From Ganoderma boninense (lineage: Eukaryota > Basidiomycota > Agaricomycetes > Polyporales > Polyporaceae), in NCBI GenBank assembly GCA_002900995.3, contig CM035309.1, positions 3,664,389 to 3,728,388 on the forward strand: a DNA stretch of 64,000 nucleotides, in the 5' to 3' direction. Position numbers and translations under genes: made by a program. Positions 36,233-47,689 of this stretch are shown here, one piece after another; position 1 is the stretch's first letter; every line of letters begins with the position of its first letter. The notes below the pieces were generated by a model. That model was not told where the DNA came from, made no database searches, and saw only the letters and a list, made by a program, of their open reading frames with translations.

Positions 36233-38815
36233 ATGAAGTTCAGGTGCGTGGCCCTTTTACCTGTCCAGATGGAACCTGTCTGAAGGGGTAATATCAGCTC
36301 TTCGTTGAAGTTCAATGCGGTGGCCGAATGCGCTACCTCGACGAGGAGGGAGATGAGGACGACGATGAAGACGAGGACTACCAGCTGCAGAGTCCGACGG
36401 CGACACTGAACAGAGACCGCACGCAGTCTCCGTCCCGGCGAAGGAAGAGTTCGCGGTCGATGAGTAGTACTGGCCCGAGAGGTGCGTACTTCACTGCATG
36501 TCTTACCTCCGCCCATTCCGCCTCTGCCCACAATGCGCCCGTGACCACGGTCGTGTTGAATCTCTGGGACCCTGCGTCATGCGCAGTCAAAGTCAGAGAG
36601 CGAATATGCTCCTCTAAAATGTTGGCGGCCCTTGAGAGGCTTTAAGCCTCCGGCCTCTTCGCCATGATGTACCCGCTCATCCGCATGCACAGATACGACA
36701 AGGTCATGGACGGCAATGTGCAGGACCGCTACCTGCACACGGTCGTCGAGCAGGCGCTGCCGTTCCAGCAGACCAACAAGGACAAGCTCAACACGGAGAT
36801 CGCGCTGCTCATCGACCTGTACGCGCTCTGCGTGACCCACAATGACGCCGTCGAGGCCCGCAGGCAGCTCAAGCTTCACCAGCGCGAGCACATCGCATGG
36901 GAGCGCGACACCGTCTGGCGGCAGATGATCGGGCAGGCGCGGCGCGGTGAGGAGGGCGGACTCATGACGATGGGCGGCAGCCTCGTCCCCGAGCCGGAGA
37001 AGGGCCTGCTGAACGTGCAGACGCCGGCGGGGCGCGTGAAGCTGACGATGAAGCAGCTGTACCTCGTGCTCGCCGTCGTGGTGCTCGTGGTGCTGCTGAA
37101 CATCAGGGTCGTGAAGGGGCAGGAGGCGAACAAGTGCTTTGCGATCCTGGTGTTTGCGACCATTCTTTGGGCGACGGAGGCGATACCTCTCTTCGTGACT
37201 TCTACCCTCATACCTCTTTTGCTCGTCGTTCTGCAAGTGATTCTCTCGGACGACGACCATAAGCCGCTTCCGCCCCCTGCTGCTACCAAGTACTTTTGTT
37301 CTTGCCCAGTTTCCATCATGCGTCTCACAGCTTTCGCAGACATGTCTTCTCGGTCATGTTCTCGCCGACCATCATGCTGCTTATCGGCGGGTTCACAATT
37401 GCGTCGGCACTGAGCAAGACCGCAATCGACGAGGAGATCGAGATCAAGCCGATCCGCGCGACGCGCGAGCCGTTCACGGCCAAGCAGTGGTGGGTGACGT
37501 TCGTGTGCATCGTCACCATCGCGCTGTGGTGCGTCGCACACTCGATCCTGGACGTCGTGGGCGACATGGGCGTGATCGCGATCATCCCCGTCGTCGCGTT
37601 CTTCTCGACCGGGGTGCTCAAGAAGGACGACTTCGAACAGTTCCTCTGGACGGTCGTCTTCATCGCCATGGGCAGCATCGCGCTCGGGAACGGCGTGACG
37701 AACAGCGGCCTGCTCGAGGTCCTCGGGGACGAGATCCGCGACATGATCTCGGGCATGGATCTGTACCCCGTCGTTTTGCTTCTGTCGGCCATCGTGCTCG
37801 TATGTATTATCCTGTCTCTCTTCGCCGAGATCGCTGTGCTAATAACGGGTTCGTGCGCAGGTCATCTCGACGTTCATTAGCCACACTATTGCCTCTGTGC
37901 TCCTTGTGCCGATCGCCAAGGAGGTGGGCAAGAATATGCCGGGCGGGGACTACTCGAACCTGCTCATCTTCATCACCGGCCTCATTTGCTCGACCGGCAT
38001 GGGGATGCCCGTCTCCGGCTTCCCGAACCAGACTGCGTATGTACCTCTGTATGTCCAGGTATCATGAACAACCTGACACCGGGCCCCACGCTCCGCAGCG
38101 CGACGCAGGAGGACGAAATGGGACAGCTATACTTGTCGAACGTGGACTTCCTCAAGAACGGCGTCCCTGCAAATATCACATCGACGATGGTGCGCACACG
38201 AACGACATCGTTGCAGCAGAGTCCACAAGCATCAGCGCGAACCTCCGCAAGCGTTTCCACCCGAACGACCTCCGCCTTCGCCCGGGCAAGGACCGCGTCG
38301 TCCGCCAGGGTAACGGGTGGGTCGTCGAGGGCGGCTCGCCGTACGGCAGCTACGCCAACACGCCCGTGTCCACGCCCGTGTCCGGCACCTTCAACAGCCC
38401 GCAGCCCAGCCCGAGCCCTTACTCGCCTTCCTTCGGCAGCGCGAACGCCCCGCCGCCGGGCTCGATGTCCCGTTCGGCGTCGTACGGCCTTGGCCTAGGA
38501 CCGTCCCCGGGCGTTCGAGGCTCTTCATTGCTCTCGCCGCACACGCCCGTGTCCCCATTCCCGACCGCTGCTACGGCGGGGATGCCGTACACTGCGTCGC
38601 ATGCCGTGGGCACGCCGTCCGCCCCAGGGACGCCGAATTTGTACTCGCACTTCCCGCCGACGCCGAAGCCTTGGTCTGCGACGGCGGCCGGGAGCGTGTT
38701 TGCACAACAACAGGGAGGCGGGCCGCCACCGCCACCTCGGGGGTCGAGCGGGCTGCGACATGCGAGCAATGGGAGCCCGAATGGGGCTCCGGTCTCGGGG
38801 AAGAAGGTCGACTAA
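36233..38815 (+). pseudogene. P1: SPX-domain phosphate transporter (PHO91-like), SPX core deleted
   Basis: Start exon 36233-36243 (MKFS), then SSLKFNAVAE at about 36299-36329. The sequence then jumps to RYLDEEGDEDDDEDEDY; relative to P3 about 362 bp coding for most of the SPX domain is missing, and the join is out of frame. The linker half is good (RYDKVMDGNVQDRYLHTVV), followed by the membrane part: VKLTMKQLYLVLAVVVL, FATILWATEAIP, FSPTIMLLIGGF, VVAFFSTGVLKKDDFEQ, VISTFISHTIASVLLVP, GMGMPVSGFPNQTA. Introns near 37290-37340, 37801-37860 and 38038-38099 splice cleanly. The family moves phosphate across the vacuolar or plasma membrane and is regulated through SPX by inositol pyrophosphates. The expected last membrane helix after VDFLKNGVP is absent and a Ser/Pro-rich tail follows. 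Confidence 0.8.
38175..38815 (+). CDS. Ser/Pro-rich C-terminal tail joined to the transporter (origin unknown)
   Basis: Just after the transporter's last conserved segment a different frame becomes protein-like: HIDDGAHTNDIVAAES, LRKRFHPNDLRLRPGK, RVVRQGNGWVVEGGSPYG, then about 150 residues rich in Ser, Pro, Gly and Thr (repeated TPVS, SPSP and PPPPPRG) to TAA... at 38815. It recurs at 54762-55335 with the same junction, so the join predates the duplication. I do not recognise the source protein. It may be the 3' exon of another gene captured by rearrangement. Overlapping long frames on both strands here come from the repetitive GC-rich sequence. Confidence 0.45.
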
Positions 38816-38819
38816 AGGA

Positions 38820-39790
38820 TGGGGATGGGGTGTGGCGGGGCTGACTTTGGTTTCCAGGGCCGACTGGGGACGTTCACCAGGGGGAGTTTAGGGCGTCGGT
38901 TGTCGTATCTATTGCATTGTGCATAGCGGCGTCGGGCACAATGGCATTCTCGTTTCCGCTCACATCCTTCCGTCGCTCGAGGCAGTCGGTGGGGACGGGG
39001 GAGCACCCTCAGGATGTGACGGTGACACTGTTGGTCACGGTTTGACGTTTGACTCTCGACTGTTGCTGGCGCGCCGTGGGCAGATGCCCAGTAGCTCTTG
39101 GCTGCCGACCATCGCTGACATCGTGGAGAATCAGCACATGCTGAGTTTCTCCGCGATAATCGCTCCCGCATAGGGGACTGTGCTTGTTCTTCGTTGGCGG
39201 ACGTAGTTCGCCACGGACGCTAATCTCGTCCCATTTCGGCGACCTCACAAACTCCGATGACTCGGTGGCACCTCCGCATTCGGACGTTGATATTTGCGCT
39301 CGCCTCTAGTGACTAGTCGCCGCCCAAGCTGAAGGAAAGTCCTTCGAAGACTGATGGAACGGTGAAGGTCTGAGGTGAGGTGCCTCGCTTGTTGTTCTCT
39401 ACCGTGGCGGAGCTCTACTCACTGCTCTTCGGATGGCACAGAAGCGGTCCCAGGGGGCTCGTCGCCCTCGACGTGGATCCTAATACACGGATTCGTCTTA
39501 AAGCACTACCCTAGTCTGTCGGACAACAATAAGACGAGCGGTGCGGCGAGTCGTATCGATGGTCGACATGCTGCTTGTGTCTCCGCCATCATTCAAATTC
39601 ACCTCTTCTGACGTGGGCCACCTCTGCGTCAATCAAGCTTAGAGGCTCGGTGCGCACCATACGCGTGGAGACCGTGCCTTCACGTCGCTTCTCAGATATT
39701 CGGGGTTCATTCTGTCGCTCAGGATTCCGCGCAGATAGGACCCAAGGACTGCTGTGCACGAATGCCGTGGGTCGTCGCAGCCAAACTTCG
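38820..39790. other. 3' flank of P1 and spacer
   Basis: 38820-39060 matches the 3' flank of P3 (55336-55580) closely, so the duplicated block extends past the genes. From about 39060 the two copies are unrelated. No gene recognised. Confidence 0.5.
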
Positions 39791-39792
39791 CA

Positions 39793-40600
39793 TCAGGCAC
39801 ACCGCGCCCAGAAACCGGCACGGTACGAGAAGCAATCTTGGGGTGCAACAACTGAACGCTGTGGTATGATTACGGCTGTACAGAGAATAGGCTGAACACA
39901 GGGCCGAGCCACCGCTTCAAGGTCTACGCCATACTGATCAATCATGGGTACAGCGGGATAACGGAGCCCACCGTACTTCCTCACATCCTCGGGACATCGT
40001 ACCTCAACATCGTCTTTGGCCGAGTCGTCTATGCGGCGCACGACCTCGAAAGGAGCCCACTCTATATGTCCAGTCCACCGTGTTCGCCATGTATAGATCG
40101 TCTCGAGCGAGGGGATAGCCCACGCCACATCCCAGAGGGTCCTGGTGAACTCGTCTAATTTTGCGCGGACATAATAGAAGGGATAGTCGTCTTGCATAAT
40201 CTGTTGCCGAGGAAGGTCTAGATAGGCTCAGGTAGTATGGAGCCTGGGCAGATCCGATGTCGTCCTGCGATGGCGGATGACTCCACCTCAGTACCCAAGG
40301 CACAAGAAATCGGAATCTGTGAAGAGATACGTACTACGAAGGCCAGCCTGTAGGAGAACAAGCCTACACAGGCCTACAGGTCGACGCTCGGGGTGGCAAC
40401 ACGGTAACGGTGAATTTGCAACCAGGAAAGTTGTGGGAACATCGATCCTGGGCTGCGGAGTAAGTCCAGTTCTGCTTCCGTTTCCCTGGCTTCGTACTCC
40501 AGCCGTGTGAGGTGTGGCAGGTGGCAGTTCTCAAGAATCCCGAGCATCTCCGCCGAGACAGGATACTCGTTCACGTGCGTCATGTATACCAGGCACTGTG
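39793..40600 (-). pseudogene. F4: F-box/LRR-like gene fragment (3' part)
   Basis: Minus-strand phrase ILENCHLPHLTRLEYEARE...LDLLRSPGSMFPQLSWLQIHRYRV (about 40374-40583) corresponds to the end of the long second exon of F5/F6 (SGLKHLEIEYGADERE...FPELSSLTFYRYRG). A second segment to the left (39793-40197; DEFTRTLWDVAWAIPSLETI, IEWAPFEVVRRIDDS) may be its last exon, with a sequence unlike those of F5 or F6. No F-box part is present. Confidence 0.5.
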
Positions 40601-41839
40601 ACTAGCCCATCCACGCCTCCTCCAACTTATGTGGCCGGCTACACTGCGAGAGGACACGCGAAGGGAGGGGGGAAGGTAGCGATAGAGTTAGTTGCCGGTA
40701 TTAAAATAGTTGCCGGTATTAAAATGCGCCACCGATAGATGACCAGGGAGACAGCCTATGGGATACGGGAGGCCAAAGCGGGCCTTTCTCATGCACAACA
40801 AGTCTGCGAGAGTGGACATGGATGTCCCTGTGAATGAAGCTCCGCCGGATCGCAAGAATAAGTACAGGGGAGCGCATCATCATTGATGTGACAGAATTGC
40901 ACGGGTAATATCAGTGGCTTTCAGGGAAGCAACCAAGAGCTGCATGTACTTACATGTAGGTGAGATTTCGGGAGGACCGTGGCCAGAAAGGCTCCGGGAT
41001 ATTGTCCGGCGTCTAGCCTCGGACCTACTGCTGTGTCTAGGGGGTCGTGGCCACATCTCGCTTGCTCAGTCTTCGCGAAACGCTACTACAAGTCGACATG
41101 GTTCACGTTCACGCTGTACGCATGGCCACTGCGATACGACGATCACTCGGAGGCGATTGATGCCTGCTGGCAGCAAGGAATTCCCCACTGCAGTCATTGT
41201 AGTTTTTACCCCGTCATATCACTTCTTCCGACTACAATCTGCGCAGTGGACCAATGGTGTGTACATCTGTTGCGAGCTCAGCAACTTCAAATTGCGCTGC
41301 AAATTCCAGATCCAGCGAATACGGCAACACTGACTCGACGCTTCGAACTCGGACACTTGCATTCACCGCCGAAGCTGGCGGCCGTGGGTTCGGATGGGTT
41401 CTCAGCACAATGATGGTGGTGGCGAGCCCGAAGTACATCGTCTGATGTTCTCATTCGGAATTTCACTCACCGATCTTTCGATGCAGAAACGTCGTAGGAG
41501 CCAGCGGTGCCAGGGGTTCCACACCTGATGGTTTGGATCCTCATACATGCATTCGTGTCAATGGTTTCACAGGAGATTCTCTAATATGTGCCTTATCGAT
41601 GGCGGAGTCGATTATTGGGCCACGCCCTGGCCATGTCCACCATCACAGAGTTCCGAGAGGCAAGTCTTCCAGACCTCTGATGGCTCTTCTTGTTGGCTCA
41701 CTATATCCTAGCGCCTTGCCGCTGTAGCGGAAAGTCATGGCTTGTGCCAAACTCTATATAAGCCCAGCCTCTCTTCTATCCACCCACCACCAGCTTGGAT
41801 TCACTCCGCTTGCTGTACAGCCCTAGTTTGTTTCTCTCG
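40601..41839. other. Spacer upstream of H2
   Basis: No gene supported. Two adjacent copies of gttgccggtattaaaat lie near 40690-40726. A segment near 41500-41570 resembles one near 39450-39520 (tggatcct...catacatgcattcgt), indicating another old duplicated block. Confidence 0.4.
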
Positions 41840-44429
41840 ATGTCCGACAACACAACTCTTCCAACGACTCTTCGCGAACCTCTCGTTATTCCTCTCCATC
41901 AGCCACGCCAGCCAGGTTCTGCTATAGAGCGAGTGAGTCTGACAACCCTGTCGCACATTCTCTTGTATGTCTCACACTATCTTCAGTGTCTTTGGGACAT
42001 TTTCTCCAGGGGTTCCGTCCCCGACATCTCTTCTTCCTACCAGACCCCTCAAAGCAAGGACATTAGCGCAACCGACAGCACTGGCAGGAGTACCTTGATC
42101 AGAGTAGATGTGGCGTCATCCGACTCTGGCGAGACCACAGCGTACTCGAGCGATACGACTTTTTCTGAGGTGCGCCGACGTGGAGGCTCGCATAGACAAT
42201 GCTCGCTGTTCGACTCACACTACGCGTCCAGGAAACAACTTGTTCCGATGATTCCTCTTACGAAACCTCTGGTAAAGGCATTGCGATCGCAGCGGGGGTC
42301 AACGAAGGTGGCACCGAGTTGTATATGAAAGGAACACGTATCAACCTTCAACCTCCTCGAAAACCCGCTCCGAGGCCCCTCCGAGTGACATCCCAGCTGT
42401 TCTCCGTGTTAATTGTGCGTTCTCATGTTTTCCAATCTCGGTGACAACGACATTATATTTATTTCTTCCCAACGCGCAGCAAGTCGTCAAACAGCGCGTT
42501 GCCGATCTCCCAGAATTAAAACGGCACGGCAAAGTTTTCGAGGATGCCACCTATATGCTGGACGCTGATAGCGGTAGATCAGCATTGTTTCAGCCAAATA
42601 ATCATTTTGCTAATGCTCTTCCACGTCGCAACCCTAGGTTCCAACACCACGTTAGTGTTCCTCTGTTTAGTTATTCAGGGTTTGTTTGCTAACGGTTTGA
42701 CCTGGCAGATGGTTCATGGGCCATAATTGTCAAAGGCTTCGCGTTCAGCCGGACCCCACCGGTACCGGTAGCACATCCTTCAGTGTGGTCTCGTGGAAAA
42801 CCCCGTTACCGGAAGACAATGGCTATTCGAATAGGTCGTTAGGCAACCGCGCCTTGATATATGATCACGCCTATGTGAATGGCACGAACCTTCCCACTGC
42901 TGATCATCCAATCAGAGACATAGTCCATTATGCTGATGGAAGCGGCGCGGGTACGTACTCACCACCACCCCTCGAGTTTAATTTGGTATTGATTGTCCAA
43001 TTGTTCAGCTATTGTACTACACGATAAGGACTTGAAGATGCAAATAGAATGTTACGATTGGACTAGCGAGAGCTGGAAGGGGCTCATGTCGTTGGAGTAT
43101 AAGCCTGCTGTGGCTTATGCGGTCAGTGTAAACTTTTGTGATCGACCATGGTCATCTGGTATTCTCGCACTCGGTCCCATGAGGTGAGTGGCCACTCGCA
43201 GATGCGCTGTAATGACGTTTATGGAACATTAAAGCTGGAGCTCGCAGTCGTCAAGCCTCATTCCGTGATCATGCTACTTCTGAGGAAGCACCGGTGGGTC
43301 ATATTTCTAATCTCGACCCGGCCGACGCAGACCCATGATTGATTGCAGGCTTTCCTTAAGACCCTAATCAATCAACTTCCACCTGTATTCGTGCGCATTC
43401 ATTTTCAGGCTCTTACTTCTTCGCCGGCTCTAATACGAATGATATCTTAGGGGGGCGGTACAACTCTCTACTTTGCCATACGCCCAACAGCATTCTACCG
43501 AGACACCGCAACTGGGTATAAACTGTGCGTGAGGTTCAGTGTTCGAATCCGAGCAGAGACGGGAACTAATTATATCCCATAGCCTTGAACCAGTAGCAGG
43601 GCATTGGTTCTCTATCAACGGGTGGCCGTGCGAGCACCAACCGGGTTGGAGCGAGCCCATCTATCTTGCCCCAGGGGCCAAGGGGAGGGCATGGAAGGTC
43701 TGCCTTCTATCAATGACGTTCAAAAGGTACAGCACAGCCCGGGAAAGTTGGGAGCCTGTAGACGACTCGGCCCCAGATGGTCCCGGGACTATCAGGTTCA
43801 GCAATGGTGGGCTTATCGTTCATCTAGACTGCGGCAAGTCCAATTTTTTTATACGTGAAACTGATAACCCGACTAAGGTTTTCATGCCTTGCAGGTTCTA
43901 GTGTGACTTGGGTTCCCCCAAACCTAGTCCGCTATATTCGCACGAAGGTGTGGCCGACAGATCAGAACATGGAGATCGATGCAAGAGATCAAGATTCTCC
44001 GGCCGACCATAGGAATCCAAAGGTCCCTTTCTATGCACCCGGGGGCGAGCGCCTGATGATTGTCTACAAGTTTGCCGGCCGTCACGGAAAGGTGGTCGAG
44101 GTGACTGGACCCAGCAGTCATTTCCTGGCCCAACCACACCCAAAAAATTATACGGATTCAAGAGAAATGGAGGGTTTGGTGTTTGTTGGACCTTCGGACG
44201 TCATAGGAGGGGAAGCGATCTTCGGGCTGGTGCGTTTACCTTGAACACATAATCAACTGTTCTTGGACTTACTCGCGGTGACCTCTAGAATTTCTTCCAA
44301 TCAATGTTCGTCTCGCTCTATAACCCCTCTGAAAGTTATCTCGGAGATCCGTACGTCAGATTGGGCCCCCAGTGGGAGAGTCAAGTCATTCAGTTTTCTC
44401 CGAGGCGGGAGTCGGAAAGTTCCGCCTAG
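41840..44429 (+). CDS. H2: intact member of an unknown basidiomycete family (11 exons)
   Basis: Model join(41840..42169, 42232..42414, 42480..42573, 42638..42650, 42709..42950, 43009..43183, 43248..43293, 43451..43524, 43583..43833, 43895..44229, 44289..44429), 1884 nt, 627 aa, all phases consistent. Residues 1-190 are Ser/Thr-rich and probably disordered. Recognisable middle and C-terminal blocks: VFEDATYMLDADSG, FSVVSWKTPLPEDN, IYDHAYVNGTN, HYADGSGA, LYFAIRPTAFY, GHWFSINGWPC, VCLLSMTFKRYS, FSNGGLIVHLDCG, VPPNLVRYIRTKVWPT, VEVTGPSSHF, GLVFVGPSDVIGGEAIFGL and NFFQSMFVSLYN. The last five are shared with H1. Exon 4 is only 13 nt. Intron 43834-43894 has a GC donor (GCAAGT). No signal peptide, clear membrane helix or known domain is seen. 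The exon 7-8 intron (157 bp) may hide a further small exon. Confidence 0.65.
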
Positions 44430-44755
44430 AGGACTGGGAACACAATTGCATGTACTGTTAGTCAACTTTTAGAATAAACGTGAATGTCACAGTCACATTT
44501 TGGCCTCCATGTCCGATGATGAGCGACACGTCGTGTAGTACCTGGCAGCTCCGCCTTACACACTCGAAAAATTTCGCCAGTAATAACTTTCTTGATATTC
44601 GCCCTAGCGAGGAGGGCAGCTATCAATGCCCAGAAGCATAAGGGTCCGTAGCAGTCAGATATATCGCGGAAGGCTTCGCTGTACTTGATCTAGACCACAT
44701 AATAAAGACATTCGGGAACCAGACTGTCTCCATATGGGTGACTAATTTAATAATG

Positions 44756-46507
44756 TCAAAGTCCCCACACATCCTCACGGTCGTGGCATGTAAAGGCTTC
44801 TTGTTGTACCCTAGCACCGACGTCCTGCACAGGCCCATCCCAGAAGACACTGAAGTTTGCGCTGACGGGGCCATCCTCATTACTCGGCATCCACAGGCTC
44901 ACTCTCTTGAGTGACCTGTCTACAGTGCGCGCAATCCGAAGTGCTGCATCCTCGAGGATCTGCATGAATGCCTCAAGCGCGTCACCGTCATAGATGTTTA
45001 AGCCCCCTTGTGACCAGCCCGCAAGAATCCGCGTCGGTCTCGTGTCGAGATCCAGGTGGAGGGAAAGGGTCTGCAAGCACTTGAGCGGCGCGAGCGGACG
45101 GACGACATCTTCCTACAGTGCTATTCGGTGATCAACGCACTGGAGGGAGGAGGTGGAGGACATACCACACGAACGACAGTTTCTTGACTTCCGCGGTAGC
45201 GATAGAAGGTTAGAGAGGAAAGTTCCGGGAATGCGGTCGCCAGGAAGCGCAAGAGGTCATACTCCCTTTCGTCTGCGCCGTACTCGATCTCCAAGTGCTT
45301 GAGCCCAGAAGCCGAACACCGTTTCAGGCCGTCAAGCAGGCGCGATGCCTGCAGGTGGTAGAAAGTGTGCGGGAGGAGAGCATATATGTCTTGAAGCCTC
45401 CAGAGCCATTCCTCAGCGCATGCGCGCGGACACGATGGCAAGGAGAGCGACCGGAGGCCCGGAGGTAGGTGCGCGAACAGCTCGTCGTCAGGGTGCGGGT
45501 TCGCTACCGTCAACTGCTCGAGTTCCGGCCACGGGAATTTCGTGTCTGGCGGAAGGCCGGGAGGCCACAACGCCTCCGGCTCGCCTTCATCAGGGATCCT
45601 GAGCTCGAGGACAAGTGAGCGGAGGTGGGGCATGTTGGCGAAGAGGAGGATGAGCGGCGTCCGTGGTTCGGGCCACCGCATCCCGCGGAGCCTCAGTTCG
45701 CGCAGGTTCGGCCACTCGAGGGTGGACATGAGGGAGATGGGCGCGGGTTCGCTGGGGAGCGCGAGCGTGGTGAGGGAGTGGTGGATCTTCTCGAGGACGA
45801 GAGCCAGGGCATCCTTCTCCACGGAGATCGCGTATTTTCGGTCGCGCGTCAGGATCGCCTCGTAGCGAAAGATGGTGAGGGGGGCGCAGGTCTCATCGCT
45901 GAGGTCAAAGGTTTCGTTGGACAGGACGACGGGGCAGAAAGTCAGCCCAGTCATCTCGAACTCTCGAAGTTGTGGGAGGGCGAGGGCAAAGCGGAGGAAC
46001 GTCCAATAAGGGCCGTGTACCACGCTGGTGTCGGTGTAGAGCGATAGCTTAGTCAAAAATGGCATTTGTCGCAGTATGTGTTGGATTACGGGGCCGATGA
46101 ACGCCTGGCACACGTACAGGTGTGGGATGTGGCGTGGAGGGCTTCGAAGTATGTTTGGAAAGTTCAACTGGTCCAACCCATGGGTCTGATGGAGACAGCC
46201 ATCCATGATTGTGAGATGTCTAAAGCAGTGAAACCGTGGTGAGCAGGATACTATGCACAGATGAGTGAGAAGCTTACCTGATGTATGACCACAGGGAAGG
46301 AGGAAAGTAAAAGTCCGGCGTTGGCGGGGCTATTCCAACCGTGCAATGGATCTTTTGGAATATGAGGGGCTTGGAGAGTCGGCGCAACCGTCTACAAGTC
46401 GACGAAACTGGAACGAGAGCGACACGGTCGTCAGATTCACCGGTCTCCAGAATGAGCCCAAGGATACATAAGACGACGTCGTCGTTGAGATAGTCCAACC
46501 CAACCAT
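44756..46507 (-). CDS. F5: F-box/LRR-like protein (intact)
   Basis: Model complement(join(44756..45112, 45166..46219, 46278..46507)), 1641 nt, 546 aa, in phase throughout. F-box at residues about 3-45: LDYLNDDVVLCILGLIL...SSTCRRLRRLSKPLIF. LRR-like units include LPQLREFEMTGLTF, WPNLRELRLRGMRW, MPHLRSLVLELRIP, WPELEQLTVANPHP, LPPGLRSLSLPSCP and SGLKHLEIEYGADE. The C-terminus is unlike an LRR (TVDRSLKRVSLWMPSNEDG, NFSVFWDG). Probable role: SCF ubiquitin-ligase adaptor with unknown substrate. It is divergent from the SPX fragment P2, with about 600 bp between them, the same arrangement as F3/P1 and F6/P3. Closely related to F6 along its length. Confidence 0.8.
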
Positions 46508-47115
46508 TGTGTATTTTATAGGGAGGGGTCTTCCAGCGTAAAGTGGAGGTCGTTTCTGTAACTGAAGTGCAGTCGGATGGAACAGAGGTGGATTCGTCGT
46601 CGGCTTCGCCGTCCACGCCTTCAGATAATTATTTAGGGCAGGCTGAGGGCTCGTGCTACTTACCCTTTAAAAGCCCGATAGTCTCTCTCCATTAGTAATC
46701 GTTTGGCGTCCATTACATCGTAACACCGTGGTAACACCTAACCAGGTTTAAGGAACCGCGGATTAACTTCCTTGAAAGTGTCGTAGACGTTGACCTCCCC
46801 ATCCCCGCGACCACCTCGCTGTACCTGAACTGCTACGCTTATCGACTCACCATGCTTTCTGTCGAAACCCTCTCAATCGCCGATCATGGGCTTGCCAGGA
46901 TACTCAGGCGTTCGGTACCGCTACATGTAAGTCGCTGGCTCGTTGTTTCTTCAAATGAGTCATCAGACTCTTGGATCTGTCGTCACTTGCACCCCGGTGA
47001 CACAAGAACATATCCCTTGACGCATTCTTGGCCACTCTGCCATTGCTCCTGCACCGGGGTGAGCTGGCCCTTACGTGACGCGGCCCTTCTAGGATGTGTC
47101 CCAACGGAACGGCAG
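46508..47115. promoter_or_regulatory. Shared divergent upstream region (F5 / P2)
   Basis: Intergenic DNA between divergent F5 and P2 that resembles the intervals at 35670-36232 (F3/P1) and 52456-53081 (F6/P3). All three contain a gggcagg...cttacc..tttataa/ttaaaa...cccgata block. On the F-box strand this reads as a GTAAGT donor, suggesting a 5'-UTR intron of the F-box genes. Functional regulation is inferred from position only. Confidence 0.4.
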
Positions 47116-47660
47116 CTCTTCGTTGAAGTTCAATGCAGTAGTCGAGTGGTGGGATGATTATATCGCGTGCGTCCCCTACAGCCTTGTTCTCGTGTGCAGT
47201 ATCGTTGATGACTTCTCCAGGAGGTTGCGAAGCCCTGAAGAAGCACATATACCAGCTCGAAAAACAAAAGGCCGGTCTCCACGAGTCCTACCATGACCTT
47301 GAGGCGAACGAACGCACGTCGCTCATGACCGCCGGTCGCTCGAGCTTGGACTTGGGCAACACAGACGCGATGTTTCTGCCGCTTCTGGACCGCGAACTCC
47401 GCAAGGTATGTGTGTTCCACGAGATGGAGGAGCAACACTTGACAGAGGACCTCGCACGCTGCAGACGGACATCGAGCGGCAGGAGGAGAGTGGGCCGGAT
47501 GCGGGGCTTGGCTACCTCGATGAGAAGGGAGATGAGGATGACGAAGAAAACGAGGAATACTAGCTACAGAGTACGACGGCGACGTTTAGCAGAGCCGCAC
47601 GCAGTCTCCTGCCCGGAGAAGGAAGATTGCGTGGTCGATGAGTAGTGCTGATGCATGATG
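47116..47660 (+). pseudogene. P2: SPX-domain fragment of the phosphate transporter
   Basis: Exon-2 equivalent SSLKFNAVVEWWDDYIA, then after the intron EALKKHIYQLEKQKAG, DLEANERTSLMTAGRS and LDRELRKVCVFHEMEEQHLTEDLA. The next base of P3 (gcCacgctg) is missing, so the acidic linker shifts frame. The intron acceptor before EALKK, AG in P3 (gggaag), is GG here (aggagg), and the start exon MKFS was not found. No membrane part follows; FunK1-like sequence begins instead. A clear pseudogene. Confidence 0.8.
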
Positions 47661-47689
47661 CAAAGGTGCGTGTTTCGCTCGATGACTGG

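Noticed and set aside
37487..38175. Arg-rich 5' half of a 442-codon open frame within the transporter P1
   Set aside because: It overlaps conserved membrane segments of the transporter in another frame. Only its last part, after about 38175, shows protein-like conservation between P1 and P3.
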